From contig NZ_LQOU01000021.1 of assembly GCF_002102155.1 (NCBI RefSeq), forward strand, positions 124,001 through 188,000: a stretch of DNA of 64,000 nt. Reading direction: 5' to 3'. This document shows positions 19,629 through 29,132 of the stretch, one piece after another. The notes beneath the pieces are model-generated. The model did no database searches. It was given only the letters and a program-made list of their open reading frames with translations, and had not been told where the DNA came from. Source of the DNA: Mycobacterium europaeum (lineage in GTDB: Bacteria > Actinomycetota > Actinomycetes > Mycobacteriales > Mycobacteriaceae). How positions within the stretch are numbered: position 1 is the stretch's first letter; each line of letters starts with the position of its first letter. Position numbers and translations under genes: made by a program.

Positions 19629-19978
19629 GACGCACGCTCCGGATAGGACCTCGACGACCCGCGCTCGAGCGACGCCCGCCGGATGGCGTCGCTTTCCCGC
19701 AGCCGCAGCTCCGACGCGCGGCACAGTTCGCGCGATCGGTCGACCTGCTGTCGCGCGCGTTGCACGGCATCGGCCACCGAACGCTGCAGCGACCTGGCGA
19801 CGTCGGAGGGCGTGTCCCGGGCCGTCCCGGCGCTGCGCCGTAGGGAGTCCCGCAACGCGGCCGTGCGCCGCGCCGACCGGGCGCGATGAGCCCTCTGCCG
19901 ACAGGCCGACGAGCAGTAGACGGCGTCGGACCGGCCCGAGAACCCCGACCCGCACACCGCACAGGTCATCCGCCGCAT
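19613..19978 (-). CDS. Small zinc-ribbon/coiled-coil protein coupled to the PAS-ANTAR regulator
   Basis: A 121-residue protein starting MRRMTCAVCGSGFSGRSDAV, with a Cys4 zinc ribbon (CAVC near residues 6-9 and YCSSAC near 23-28) followed by a highly charged Arg-rich helix (RQRAHRARSARRTAALRD) and heptad-like segments up to the C-terminus. It looks nucleic-acid-binding. The ATG at 19978 or the one at 19969 could start it. Its last 16 bases are shared with the start of the PAS-ANTAR gene, so the two probably form one regulatory unit. No specific function can be assigned. Confidence 0.65.
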   Translation of the reverse strand: MRRMTCAVCGSGFSGRSDAVYCSSACRQRAHRARSARRTAALRDSLRRSAGTARDTPSDVARSLQRSVADAVQRARQQVDRSRELCRASELRLRESDAIRRASLERGSSRSYPERASWPGI

Positions 19979-20013
19979 ATCCGTTACGTTACAGCTATCG
20001 CCGTTGGTCACGG

Positions 20014-20805
20014 CTAGTCCGCGGGGAATCGCGGGGCGCCGGGCGGTGACCCGAGCCGGTCGCGCAGCGTTTGTACGAGCCGGATCAATTTCGTGTAATG
20101 CGACCCGGGCCAGTAAATCCGCCCGCAATCCGCGCACCGGGCGAACTCGTCGTAATGCTCCCGCGTCAGCGGCTCCAACTGGTCGATCACCTCGTCCTTG
20201 CGCACCGGGGCCAGCATGCCGTTGCAGCGCACGCAGCGGGTGAGCGGCGCGAGCCGCTGTCCCAGGTCCAGCCGGCGCAGCACATCGAGCGCCTGCTCCT
20301 CGGGATCGTCGGAGCGGATGAACAGGGCATGCGTGATGGCGCGGCGCTTCAGCAGGCCGCGATCGCGGGTCAGCAGGATTCGGTGCTGCGCGGCGCTGAC
20401 GTCGGCCAGCGTCTCGTCGGCGGCGTCATTCGACCACCACACGTCCAACCCGAGCAGGCGCAGCAGCCACGCCAGCCGGCCGAGGTTGACGTCGACGACG
20501 AACCGCGGATCGCGCAACGGAACCGGGCGCAGCCGGGCGGTCTCCCCCACGTCGAGCGACTCGAAAGTCGGGTAGGCGGCGATGCGGTCGCCGACACTCG
20601 GGCGGTACGCGAAGTCCCTCGGGGATCCGTTGACGAGGATGAGGTCGACCTCGGTGTGCGGTATGCCCATCGCCTCCAGGACGTCTTTGACGGTCTGGTG
20701 TGGCCGGAACGGGCGGCGCACCGTCGTCCCTCGCGACTCGGCCGCCAAAAAGTCGTTGAGTTCGGCATACACCCGAACTTCGACGTAGCCGGTCGGCTCG
20801 TTCAC
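20014..20805 (-). CDS. Mut7-C RNase domain protein with N-terminal ubiquitin-like fold
   Basis: A 263-residue protein, remembered as the Rv0579 type. The N-terminal ~80 residues ([35 protein letters not shown]) match the ubiquitin-like/ThiS-like module, and the rest is a Mut7-C RNase domain: [33 protein letters not shown], then a zinc ribbon with CVRCNG and [17 protein letters not shown]-like acidic residues (the D of FVVDVN, D of LLTRDRG) are present. Start is a GTG at 20805 overlapping the galK stop by four bases, so it is the third gene of a galT-galK-Mut7 operon. Likely an RNA-cleaving enzyme; link to galactose use is unclear. Confidence 0.85.
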   Translation of the reverse strand: MNEPTGYVEVRVYAELNDFLAAESRGTTVRRPFRPHQTVKDVLEAMGIPHTEVDLILVNGSPRDFAYRPSVGDRIAAYPTFESLDVGETARLRPVPLRDPRFVVDVNLGRLAWLLRLLGLDVWWSNDAADETLADVSAAQHRILLTRDRGLLKRRAITHALFIRSDDPEEQALDVLRRLDLGQRLAPLTRCVRCNGMLAPVRKDEVIDQLEPLTREHYDEFARCADCGRIYWPGSHYTKLIRLVQTLRDRLGSPPGAPRFPAD

Positions 20806-21893
20806 GCGCCCGGTCCCGCGCCGGCGGCGGCGCGGGTTCGGGTGATGAGCGGTTGGCCGAAGCCGGCGGCACCCACCGCGCGTCGCACCGCCTCGTCCAC
20901 CGCGGCGGTGCGGCCCTCCGGCACCAGCGCGATCACGCAGCCCCCGAATCCACCCCCCGTCATCCGCGCGCCCAGGGCGCCCGCGCGCACCGCGGTGTCG
21001 GCGATCAGGTCGATGTGGTCGGTGGTGATCTCGAAATCGTCGCGCATGGACGCATGCGAGGCGGTGAAGATCCGCCCCGCTTCGGCGAAGTCCGAAACAC
21101 TTAGGGCCCCAACACAATCGATGACCCTCTGATTTTCGGTGAGCACATGCCGGGCACGGCGGCCGTCGACCGGGTCGCGCACCTCGGCCAGCACGGCGGG
21201 CCCACGGTCCTGCAGTTCGCGCAGCGAAGACGCCCCGAGGTCCGCGGCCGCCCGCTCGCATGACGCGCGGCGCGCGGCGTAGTCGCCGCCGAGGTGACTG
21301 TGGCGGGCGCGGGAGTCGATCAGCAGCAGCGCCACCCCGGCGGCGTCGGGGTCGAAGGCCACCGGCGCGACCGTGAGATCGCGAAAGTCGATCAGCAGCG
21401 CCGTCGCCGGACGGCCGAACAGCGCGGCCAGCTGGTCGAGCAGACCCGTCGGGGCGCCGACGTAGTCGTTCTCGGCGCGCTGGGCCAGGCGCGCCTGCTC
21501 TTTGGCGTCGATCCGCGCGCCGGCGGCCGCCGCGATCGCGCCCAGCGCCGCGCACTCCAGCGCCGCCGACGACGACAGGCCCGACCCGATCGGCACCTCG
21601 CTGGTGATCCGCATCGCGCCGCCGGGCACCGGGTGCCCGGCCTGCCGCAGCGCCCAGATCACCCCGGCCACGTAGGCGGCCCAGCCGGCCACCCCGCCGG
21701 GAGCGGTGTCCAGCGGAATGCGCACCGTCCCGTCCGCGCGGTCGCTGGCCACGGTGATCGCGTCGCCGCGGTCGGGCGTGAACGCCACCACCGTGCGCTG
21801 CGGCAGCGCGATGGGCAGCGCGAAACCCAGGTTGTAGTCGGTGTGCTCGCCGATCAGGTTGATCCGGCCGGGCGCGCCATAGTGGACCGTCAT
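20802..21893 (-). CDS. galK: Galactokinase
   Basis: A 363-residue GHMP-family kinase that phosphorylates galactose to galactose-1-phosphate (Leloir pathway). Signature segments: [24 protein letters not shown] near residues 7-30, the phosphate-binding [14 protein letters not shown] near 100, and [14 protein letters not shown] near 310. All three GHMP motifs are intact. It overlaps galT by four bases (ATGA) and the Mut7-C gene by four bases, a tightly coupled operon. Confidence 0.95.
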   Translation of the reverse strand: MTVHYGAPGRINLIGEHTDYNLGFALPIALPQRTVVAFTPDRGDAITVASDRADGTVRIPLDTAPGGVAGWAAYVAGVIWALRQAGHPVPGGAMRITSEVPIGSGLSSSAALECAALGAIAAAAGARIDAKEQARLAQRAENDYVGAPTGLLDQLAALFGRPATALLIDFRDLTVAPVAFDPDAAGVALLLIDSRARHSHLGGDYAARRASCERAAADLGASSLRELQDRGPAVLAEVRDPVDGRRARHVLTENQRVIDCVGALSVSDFAEAGRIFTASHASMRDDFEITTDHIDLIADTAVRAGALGARMTGGGFGGCVIALVPEGRTAAVDEAVRRAVGAAGFGQPLITRTRAAAGAGPGA

Positions 21894-22969
21894 CCGAGCT
21901 GGCGCAGTCGCTCGGCCACGCTTTCGGGCGTCACATCGCTGATGAACGCGTCCATCCCGGATTCGGACCCCGCCAGGTACTTCAGCTTGGTGGCGCTGCG
22001 CCGGATCGACATCAACTCGACGTGGAAGTAGCCGTCGGCCTGGGAGTCGGTGTCGGCGTACTGGTGCAACGCCGAAATATAGGGCAGCGGTGCGGAATAC
22101 ATCCGGTCGAACCGCCCCAGCACGTCGAGGTAGACGCGTGCGAACGCGTCCAGTTCTTCCCCGTCGAGTTCGGTGATGTTGCGCACGGACCTGTTCGGGT
22201 AGATGTGCACCTCGACCGGCCAGCGCGCGGCGAACGGTACGAAGGCGGTGAACAGGTCGTCGCGCACCAGGATTCGGCCGCCGTCGGCGAGTTCGGCGGC
22301 CAGGAGGTCACCGAAGAGGTTGGTGCCGTGGCGTTTTCGGTGCCGGCGGGCCCGATCCAGCATCACGGCGGTCCGCGGCGTCAGGTAGGGATAGCCGTAG
22401 ATCTGACCGTGCGGGTGGGTCAGCGTCACCCCGATCTCTTCGCCGCGGTTCTCGAAACAGAACACCTGCTCGATGCCCGGTGTGGCCATGAGCTCGGCGG
22501 TGCGGTGCCGCCACGCCTCGATGACCAGCCGGGCGTGGGCGGGCTCCAGTCCCGCGAAGGAGCCGGTGTGGTCGCTGGAAAAACAGATGACCTCGCAGCG
22601 GCCCTGTCCCGGGGCGGACACGAACCCGTCGCCGGGGGCGGCGAGCGCCGGCCCGGTGCCCGACAGGCTGGGGAACCGGTTCTCGAACACGACGACGTCG
22701 TAGTCGCGGGCGGGCACCTCGCTGGTCAGCCCGGTCGGGCCCGGGCACAGCGGGCACTGGCCGGCCGGCGGCTTATAGGTGCGGTCTTGGCGCAGGGCGG
22801 CGACGATCACCCACTGCCCCGTTGTCTGGTCGAACCGCAGCTCGGTGTGCTGCCCGGCGCGCGCCGGCAGCGGCCGGCGATCTTCGACCGGCGCCGGGCG
22901 GTGGCCGGGCAGCGCGAAGAACAGCAGGTCACGGCCATCAGCCAGCTTCGCCCGCGTCGGCGCTGTCAC
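21890..22969 (-). CDS. galT: Galactose-1-phosphate uridylyltransferase, intact
   Basis: A 359-residue HIT-superfamily enzyme that swaps UMP between UDP-glucose and galactose-1-phosphate. Seen: [15 protein letters not shown] near the N-terminus, the zinc-type [16 protein letters not shown], the catalytic [13 protein letters not shown] (His-Pro-His, residues near 184-196) and the second half with [11 protein letters not shown]. Start is a GTG at 22969; upstream codons in the frame do not look like protein. In M. tuberculosis H37Rv the gene is split (galTa, galTb); here it is one continuous frame. First gene of the operon, divergent from the FUSC gene (45 bp between starts). Confidence 0.93.
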   Translation of the reverse strand: MTAPTRAKLADGRDLLFFALPGHRPAPVEDRRPLPARAGQHTELRFDQTTGQWVIVAALRQDRTYKPPAGQCPLCPGPTGLTSEVPARDYDVVVFENRFPSLSGTGPALAAPGDGFVSAPGQGRCEVICFSSDHTGSFAGLEPAHARLVIEAWRHRTAELMATPGIEQVFCFENRGEEIGVTLTHPHGQIYGYPYLTPRTAVMLDRARRHRKRHGTNLFGDLLAAELADGGRILVRDDLFTAFVPFAARWPVEVHIYPNRSVRNITELDGEELDAFARVYLDVLGRFDRMYSAPLPYISALHQYADTDSQADGYFHVELMSIRRSATKLKYLAGSESGMDAFISDVTPESVAERLRQLG

Positions 22970-23014
22970 GATGTCGAAGACTAGCTTGGCCGCCGCGGCG
23001 CCGTTCGGGTAACC

Positions 23015-25327
23015 ATGATGGGTCCGGCGGGCGAGAAGGGGGGCACGGCGATAATCGTTCTCTACGAACGAGCCAGCAACTGGGTGATCGGCTCCGATCC
23101 CGGTCTGCTTCGGCTGCGAATGGCGACGCGGACGACGGCCGCGCTCGGCTGTTCGCTGCTGGCCCTTTATGTCCTGACCCGGGCGACGGGGCAACCCCTG
23201 ACCGTCGCCCTGCTGGGCGTCGTCATCACGATGGTCGCGTCGCGCTCCGTCAACGAGCCGGACCCGCGCCAGCAGCGGATCACGATGGCGCTGCTGCCGG
23301 TGCCCGCCGCCGTGGCCATCACCGCGGCCGCGGTGCTCGCGTCCCATCGGGTGGTCAGCGACGCGGTGTTCGTGGTGGTGGTGTTCGCCGCGGCCTACAT
23401 CCGCCGCTTCGGGGCCCGCGGCCGAGCGCTGGGCATGGTCGCCTTCATGTCCTACTTCTTCACGTTGTATCTGCGGGCGCGGATCTCGGAGCTGCCGTGG
23501 ATGATCGGGGCGGTCGCGGTGGGCACGGTGTGCACGTTCGTGATGACCACCTACGTCATGCCCGATCGGCCGGAGCGGGTGCTGCGGGCGACCGTCCGGG
23601 CGTTGCGGGCGAGGATGGCGATCGTCGTCGACACGACGGCCGAAGCGGTGCATACCGGCCGGCTCGACGAACGACGCCGGCGTCGGATGCGGGCGCGCAC
23701 CTTGCGGCTCAACGAGACCGCCCTGATGGTGCAGAGCCAGATCGAGGACAAGGCCGACCCCGCCACGCTGTGGCCGGGCGTCACCGCCGAACAGCTGGCC
23801 CCGTGGCTGCTGGACGCCGAGCTGGCCATCGAGTGGGTGGCCACGGCCGGCCGGCGGGCCGCCGCGCTGGCGTCGGAGAACCCGGGCGCCATACCCGCCC
23901 GCACGCGGGCCGCGCTCGTCGACGCGCTCTCCACGTTGGGGCGGGCCATCCGCCTCCCCGAGCCCGACGGCCTGCGGCGGGCCGCCGACCAAGCGCAGCG
24001 GCTGTTGGACGAGCAGTGCCGCCCGGCGGTCTCCGCGGACGACGACCCCGGTGAGGCCGCCGTACGCCGCCTCGCCCTGGCGATAGTCAACGCCGCCACG
24101 GCGACGTCGGACGTGCGGGCCATCGTCGACCGGGCCGCCACCCGTGGCCCCCTGGCGAGCGCGGACAGCGAGCGGCCGCCCGCGTCCGGCGGCGCGCTCG
24201 CCGACGAGCCGACCGAAGAAGCGCAGCCGGCGGGCCTGCGACCGACCACCCGGCAGGCCGTCCAGGTCAGCGTCGCCGCGTCGCTGGCCATCGTCGCCGG
24301 CGAGCTGGTGTCGCCGGCCCGCTGGTATTGGGCGGTGATCGCCGCGTTCGTCATCTTCGCCGGCACCAACTCGTGGGGCGAGACCTTGACCAAGGGCTGG
24401 CAGCGCCTGCTCGGCACCCTGCTCGGCGTGCCGTGCGGCGTGCTGGTGGCCACGCTGCTGGCCGGCGACAAGACCGCCGCGCTCGCCGGGATCTTCGTAT
24501 GCCTGTTCTGCGCCTTCTATTTCATGACGGTCACCTACAGCCTGATGACGTTCTGGATCACCACGATGCTGGCGTTGTTGTATGGCCTGCTTGGCCAATT
24601 CTCTTTCGGCGTACTGATGTTGCGGATCGAGGAGACGGCGATCGGCGCGGTCATCGGGGCCACCGTGGCCATCGTGGTGCTGCCGACGCACACCAGAGCC
24701 GCGATCCGCGACGACACCCGCACCTTTCTGGCCGGCCTGTCGGTGCTGATCGACGTGTCCACCGCGGCCATGTTCGGCGCAGGCGAGAGCGTGAGCCCGT
24801 CCGAGCAGGCGCGCCAGGTGGACCGGGACCTGCAGCAGTTCCGGGTCACCGCCAAGCCGCTGCTGGCGGGCGTGGCCGGCCTGGCCGGGCGGCGCAGCAT
24901 TCGCCGTGCGCTGCGGATCTTCGCCGCGTGCGACCGGTACGGCCGCAGCCTGGCGCGCAGCAGCGAGCAATACCAGGACCGGGTGGGCTCGCAACCCGTT
25001 GAACTGGCTCAGGCCTTTTCCGCGGCCGCCGCGCAGACACGGCGCAACATCGACGCGCTGTCCGCCGCCATCGGCACCGGCCGCGGGCCGACCGTGATCT
25101 CGGCGGCCGACGACCTCGATACCGCCGAAACCCTGGCGCGCCAGCGCGACGGATCGGCGCATCAACCGCCGCCGGACACCCGGCGACTCCTCACCGCGGT
25201 GCACGCGCTGCGCCAGATCGAGCGGGCGGTGGTCACCGCGGCCACCAACCTCGGCGGCCGCGAAACCGCCGCCGCCGAATTCCACACTGACGGACTTCAG
25301 AGGCCGGGCAGGCACGCGGGGAAATAG
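23015..25327 (+). CDS. FUSC family (aromatic acid/fusaric-acid-type) inner-membrane exporter
   Basis: A 770-residue protein with two membrane modules, each of about five or six helices (residues about 35-170 and 415-565), separated by a long soluble helical region (about 170-400) and followed by a C-terminal helical domain. The second module (WYWAVIAAFVIFAGTNSWGETLTKGWQRLLGT) carries the FUSC signature W-x(8)-F near a conserved GT and R-x-x-GT motif. FUSC proteins export aromatic or amphipathic acids by proton motive force. Start could be the ATG at 23015 or 23018. A hairpin follows its stop. Confidence 0.85.
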   Translation: MMGPAGEKGGTAIIVLYERASNWVIGSDPGLLRLRMATRTTAALGCSLLALYVLTRATGQPLTVALLGVVITMVASRSVNEPDPRQQRITMALLPVPAAVAITAAAVLASHRVVSDAVFVVVVFAAAYIRRFGARGRALGMVAFMSYFFTLYLRARISELPWMIGAVAVGTVCTFVMTTYVMPDRPERVLRATVRALRARMAIVVDTTAEAVHTGRLDERRRRRMRARTLRLNETALMVQSQIEDKADPATLWPGVTAEQLAPWLLDAELAIEWVATAGRRAAALASENPGAIPARTRAALVDALSTLGRAIRLPEPDGLRRAADQAQRLLDEQCRPAVSADDDPGEAAVRRLALAIVNAATATSDVRAIVDRAATRGPLASADSERPPASGGALADEPTEEAQPAGLRPTTRQAVQVSVAASLAIVAGELVSPARWYWAVIAAFVIFAGTNSWGETLTKGWQRLLGTLLGVPCGVLVATLLAGDKTAALAGIFVCLFCAFYFMTVTYSLMTFWITTMLALLYGLLGQFSFGVLMLRIEETAIGAVIGATVAIVVLPTHTRAAIRDDTRTFLAGLSVLIDVSTAAMFGAGESVSPSEQARQVDRDLQQFRVTAKPLLAGVAGLAGRRSIRRALRIFAACDRYGRSLARSSEQYQDRVGSQPVELAQAFSAAAAQTRRNIDALSAAIGTGRGPTVISAADDLDTAETLARQRDGSAHQPPPDTRRLLTAVHALRQIERAVVTAATNLGGRETAAAEFHTDGLQRPGRHAGK

Positions 25328-25330
25328 CGG

Positions 25331-25353
25331 GGCCGGTCCGGGGGGACCGGGCC
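25331..25353 (+). terminator. Short GC hairpin after the FUSC gene
   Basis: CCGGTCC at 25333-25339 and GGACCGG at 25344-25350 form a perfect 7-bp stem around a GGGG loop four bases after the FUSC stop codon. There is no U-tract, as is usual in mycobacteria, so termination is plausible but not certain. Confidence 0.45.
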
Positions 25354-25474
25354 GTCGCCATCCGGTGATTCTCATGGAGGCTTCTTTTCTTCGAGGCCCG
25401 GCTTTAGGGTGCTGGCAGTAGGGCGCGCGGGCTTTGCTACCGATCCCGATGGGCACGTCTGCAGGAGAACTCCG

Positions 25475-26728
25475 ATGGCCACTCCGAACCTCCCGCCGGG
25501 CTTTGATTTCACCGACCCCGACATCTACGCCCACCGGCTGCCGGTGCAGGAGTTCGCCGAACTGCGCGCCACGGAACCGATCTGGTGGAACGAGCAGGCG
25601 CCCGGTGCGGGTGGGTTCGGCGACGGCGGCTACTGGGTGGTGACCAAGCACCGCGACGTCCGCGATGTCTCGCTGCGCAGCGATGTCTTCTCCTCGGCGG
25701 CCAAGTCGATCGTGCCGCGCTACCGAGAAGAACTGGCCGCCGGTCAGATCGAGGCGGGCCGGGCGTCGATGATCATGATGGACGATCCCGAGCACAGCCG
25801 GCTGCGCAAGATCGTCTCACGGGCCTTCACACCCCGCGCGGTCGATCGGTTGCGCGCCGAACTCGCCGAGCGGGCTCGGCGCATCGCGACCGACGCCGCG
25901 GCGGCCGGTTCCGGCGACTTCGTCCGCCAGGTCGCCTGCGAGCTACCGCTGCAGGCCATCTCGGGGCTGTTGGGAGTTCCCCAGGAGGACTACGACAAGC
26001 TGTTCGACTGGACCAACAACATGATCGGCAGCGACGACCCGGAGTTCGCCGGCAACGACGCGCTCACCTCCGCGGGCGAATTGATGTGGTATGCAATGCA
26101 ATTAGCGGCTCGCAAGCGTGACGAGCCCGGGGACGACATCGTCACCACGCTGATCCGGGCCGACGCCGAGGGCCAGCACCTGTCGGAGGCGGAGTTCGGC
26201 ATGTTCGTCGTCACGCTGGCCGTCGCCGGAAACGAGACCACCCGCAACTCCATCACGCAGGGAATGATGGCCTTCACCGATCACCCGGCGCAGTGGGAGT
26301 TGTTCAAGGCGCACCGCCCCAAGACCGCGGCCGACGAGATAATCCGTTGGGCGACACCGATCACGGCGTTTCAGCGCACCGCGTGCGAGGACACCGAGCT
26401 CGGCGGGGCCCGGATCGGCAAGGGGCAGCGCGTGGTGCTGTTCTACCGCTCGGCGAACTTCGACGAAGAGGTCTTCGACGACCCGGATGCCTTCGACGTG
26501 TTGCGCAGCCCGAACCCGCACGTCGGTTTCGGCGGGACCGGGGCGCACTACTGCATCGGCGCGAACCTGGCGCGCATGACGATCGACCTGATGTTCAACG
26601 CGCTCGCCGATCACGTGCCCGACCTGACCCCGCTGGCGGATCCGCAGCGGCTGCGGTCGTCGTTCATCAACGGCATCAAGCACTGGCAGGTCGATTACCG
26701 GGGCGCGCGAACGCCCGCTCCCCACTAG
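25475..26728 (+). CDS. Cytochrome P450, CYP125 family-like
   Basis: A 417-residue P450. The start MATPNLPPGFDFTDPDIYA and much of the body (SCELPLQAI-type LQAISGLLGVPQEDY, NETTRNSITQGMMAF, ADEIIRWATPITAFQRTA, VLFYRSANFDEEVF, GFGGTGAHYCIGANLARMTI) follow CYP125 closely as I remember it. CYP125A1 oxidises the terminal methyl of cholesterol and cholestenone in M. tuberculosis. I-helix AGNETTRN, ExxR (EIIR) and heme Cys loop are intact. A GGAG stands 8-12 bp before the ATG. Because mycobacteria of this group carry several CYP125-like paralogues, sterol oxidation is likely but not proved. It converges on the next P450 with a four-base overlap. Confidence 0.9.
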   Translation: MATPNLPPGFDFTDPDIYAHRLPVQEFAELRATEPIWWNEQAPGAGGFGDGGYWVVTKHRDVRDVSLRSDVFSSAAKSIVPRYREELAAGQIEAGRASMIMMDDPEHSRLRKIVSRAFTPRAVDRLRAELAERARRIATDAAAAGSGDFVRQVACELPLQAISGLLGVPQEDYDKLFDWTNNMIGSDDPEFAGNDALTSAGELMWYAMQLAARKRDEPGDDIVTTLIRADAEGQHLSEAEFGMFVVTLAVAGNETTRNSITQGMMAFTDHPAQWELFKAHRPKTAADEIIRWATPITAFQRTACEDTELGGARIGKGQRVVLFYRSANFDEEVFDDPDAFDVLRSPNPHVGFGGTGAHYCIGANLARMTIDLMFNALADHVPDLTPLADPQRLRSSFINGIKHWQVDYRGARTPAPH

Positions 26729-28095
26729 CCGGCCGGCGCCCGGGTGTCCGCGGCCGCCGGCGCGGGAACGTCTCTGAGCGCCCGCAGCCGAATGCGGGCG
26801 CCGCGATGCGGCACCAGCACAACGAACTTCAGCTGCTGTCGTTCGCCGGCCGCGGCGGTGGTGTCCAGCTCGGCGCGGCGCAGGATCTCGCGCAACACCA
26901 CGCGCATCTCGACCAGGGCGAAGCCGGCGCCCAGACAGCGGCGGTTGCCGCCCCCGAACGGGAACCAGGTCGTGGGGCTCAGCGTGGCGCCCAGCATCCG
27001 GTCCGGATCGAAACGGTGGGGATCCGGGTACAGGGAGGCACTGGTGTGCACCAAGCCGATTCCGGGCGCCACCATCACCCCGGCCGGCAGCTGGTACCCG
27101 GCCACGTCGGCCGGTTGGGTGAGCACCCGCCCCACGTCGAAGACCACCGGACGAATCCGCAGGGTCTCCTTCACCAGCGCGTCGAGATACTCGTCGCCGG
27201 CCGGATCACCCGCGGCGCTGGCCTCGGCGGCGGCCACCGCCTTGGCCAACACGGCCGGGTGGCGGGTCAACCGCTCGAGCGCCCAGGACAACCCGTTCGC
27301 CGTGGTGTCGTGCCCGGCCACCAGCAGCGTCATCAGCTGATCCCGCAGCTCCTGGTCGGACATCGTGCGCCCGGCGTCGTCGGCGCGGACCAGCATGGCC
27401 AGCACGTCGGTGCGGGCGGCCAGGTCCGGGTCCGCGCGGCGCTCGGCGATCTCCGCGTAGAGCAGGCGGTCGGCCCCGGCCATGCGCCGGCGCAGCCCAC
27501 GCCACGGGAGGTGGCGCTGCAGTTCCGGCTTCGCCAGCGCCAGCGTCGCCCACGGGCCCACGCTGAGCAGCCGGGGCATGATCGCCCGCAGTGACGCGAG
27601 CCGGGCCGGGTCGGTGGCGCCGATGACCGTCCGCAGGATCACCTCGAGCGTGATCTCCGACATCTTGGGCGCGGCGGCGAAGCTCCTGCCCACCGGCCAC
27701 CCCGCGATGTTCGCCGCCGCGATCTCGGCCATCACCCCGGCTTGGCGTGCGACGGCGTCGCGATGGAACGGCGGCAGCATCAGCCGGCGGCGGTCTCGAT
27801 GGACGTCTTCATCGATCACCAGAAGAGAGGTGTCGCCGAGCAGCCCGCTCAGAATCGAGTTCGCTTCGCCGGCGTGGAAGACGTGGGGGTCGCCGGCGAA
27901 CACCGTCTTGATGTCGGCCGGGTCGGCCAGGTACACCAGCGTCCCCATGCCCGCGATGCGCAGCGTGAACACGTTTCCGTAGCGACGCCGGCAGGCATCG
28001 ACGAAATGCGACCCACGGTGCAGCATCAAGGCGGCCTGTACCGCGCGGGGCAGTCGTGGCCCCGGCGGAAGCACCACACCCGCGGTCTTGGGCAT
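26725..28095 (-). CDS. cyp135B1: Cytochrome P450 CYP135B1
   Basis: A 456-residue P450 whose sequence follows M. tuberculosis CYP135B1 (Rv0568) nearly line by line from memory: LPPGPRLPRAVQAALMLHRG, IKTVFAGDPHVFHAGEANS, HRDRRRLMLPPFHRDAVARQ, MSEITLEVILRTVIGATDP, AGHDTTANGLSWALERLTRHP and FPFGGGNRRCLGAGFALVEM. ExxR (KETLR) and the heme loop FGGGNRRCLG are complete. Substrate unknown in the family. Soluble, cytoplasmic, dependent on external ferredoxin/reductase partners. Confidence 0.93.
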   Translation of the reverse strand: MPKTAGVVLPPGPRLPRAVQAALMLHRGSHFVDACRRRYGNVFTLRIAGMGTLVYLADPADIKTVFAGDPHVFHAGEANSILSGLLGDTSLLVIDEDVHRDRRRLMLPPFHRDAVARQAGVMAEIAAANIAGWPVGRSFAAAPKMSEITLEVILRTVIGATDPARLASLRAIMPRLLSVGPWATLALAKPELQRHLPWRGLRRRMAGADRLLYAEIAERRADPDLAARTDVLAMLVRADDAGRTMSDQELRDQLMTLLVAGHDTTANGLSWALERLTRHPAVLAKAVAAAEASAAGDPAGDEYLDALVKETLRIRPVVFDVGRVLTQPADVAGYQLPAGVMVAPGIGLVHTSASLYPDPHRFDPDRMLGATLSPTTWFPFGGGNRRCLGAGFALVEMRVVLREILRRAELDTTAAAGERQQLKFVVLVPHRGARIRLRALRDVPAPAAADTRAPAG

Positions 28096-28143
28096 TGCCG
28101 CAATTTTACGACCCGCGGTGCGGCGAAGCCGATTTTCGGCGCC

Positions 28144-29022
28144 TCAGGTCACAGGCGCGCCCTGCGCGCTCCCCGTTTCGTGGCGGTCGCCGCTCGCGAT
28201 GAAGTCCTCGATCAGCTCCACCACCTGGTTGGGCGCCTCGACCTGTGCGAAGTGGCCGACGTCGGGCAGGATTTCCAGCCGGGCGTCGGTACGCGCCTCG
28301 TGGGCGGCGTACGCGTGATCGACGGGAATGATGCCGTCGCGCTCCCCCCAGATCGCCATGACGGGGAGGTCCTCACGCAGCCGCAGCCTGCTGAGCGCGC
28401 TGACCGCCTGCCCGCGGTAGTCGACCACCGAGCGCAGCGTCCGGAGAAACGACTGGCGCGTCTCGCCATCCGACAGCGACGAGTAGGCGCTCCAGATCTC
28501 GGCGCCGCGCGGCGACTGGATGCCGGCGCTGCGCAACCAGGACCGGAGCCGGTTGCCGACGGACAGCACGGGCTTCGGCGCGATGATCGGCAGCACCAAC
28601 TCGGCCCCGGGCGCCGAGAGCAGCCGCAGCACCCAACCGACGTCGGGGCCCAGGCCGCCGCTGCTGATCAGGATCAGCCGCTTGGCGTAGTCGGGGTGCT
28701 GGTAGACGAACTGCATCGCGACCCCGCCGCCGAGCGACTGACCGACCAGGGTGGCCTGGCTGACGCCGAGTTCGTCGAGCAGGTCGCGCAGCCACACCGC
28801 GAACGCGCCCAGCGAATAGTCCGTGCGGGGTTTCGCCGATTCGCCGTGGCCCAGCAGGTCCGGGGCGATGACCCGGAATTTCTTCGACAGCGGCGGTATC
28901 ACCGATCGCCACGTCTCCGAACTGCCCGCCATGCCGTGGATGAGCAGGAGCACCTCACCGTCACCCTCGTCGCGGTAGGCGACCCGATCGCCGTGCAGCT
29001 CGAGGAACTTCAACTCACTCAT
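28144..29022 (-). CDS. Alpha/beta-hydrolase fold protein
   Basis: A 292-residue hydrolase starting MSELKFLELHGDRVAYRDEG. The oxyanion block LLLIHGMAGSSETW is near residue 30-43, the nucleophile elbow GQSLGG (Ser at about 103) is intact, the acid is probably in WGERDGIIP near 231 and the catalytic His in DVGHFAQVEAPNQV near 262. Typical of esterase/C-C-hydrolase-like enzymes; substrate unknown. I prefer the ATG at 29022 over the 14-codon-longer start at 29064 because family N-termini begin near MSEL. Confidence 0.83.
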   Translation of the reverse strand: MSELKFLELHGDRVAYRDEGDGEVLLLIHGMAGSSETWRSVIPPLSKKFRVIAPDLLGHGESAKPRTDYSLGAFAVWLRDLLDELGVSQATLVGQSLGGGVAMQFVYQHPDYAKRLILISSGGLGPDVGWVLRLLSAPGAELVLPIIAPKPVLSVGNRLRSWLRSAGIQSPRGAEIWSAYSSLSDGETRQSFLRTLRSVVDYRGQAVSALSRLRLREDLPVMAIWGERDGIIPVDHAYAAHEARTDARLEILPDVGHFAQVEAPNQVVELIEDFIASGDRHETGSAQGAPVT

Positions 29023-29132
29023 GGCCCCGGTGTACCCGCTCTGGCGCTGTTTAGGGACCCGCACGGGGCAAATCGTGACGGAAAACGCTTCCGGCCCCCA
29101 CAGTGCCGGACACCTCAGCGATGATCTAGTCC

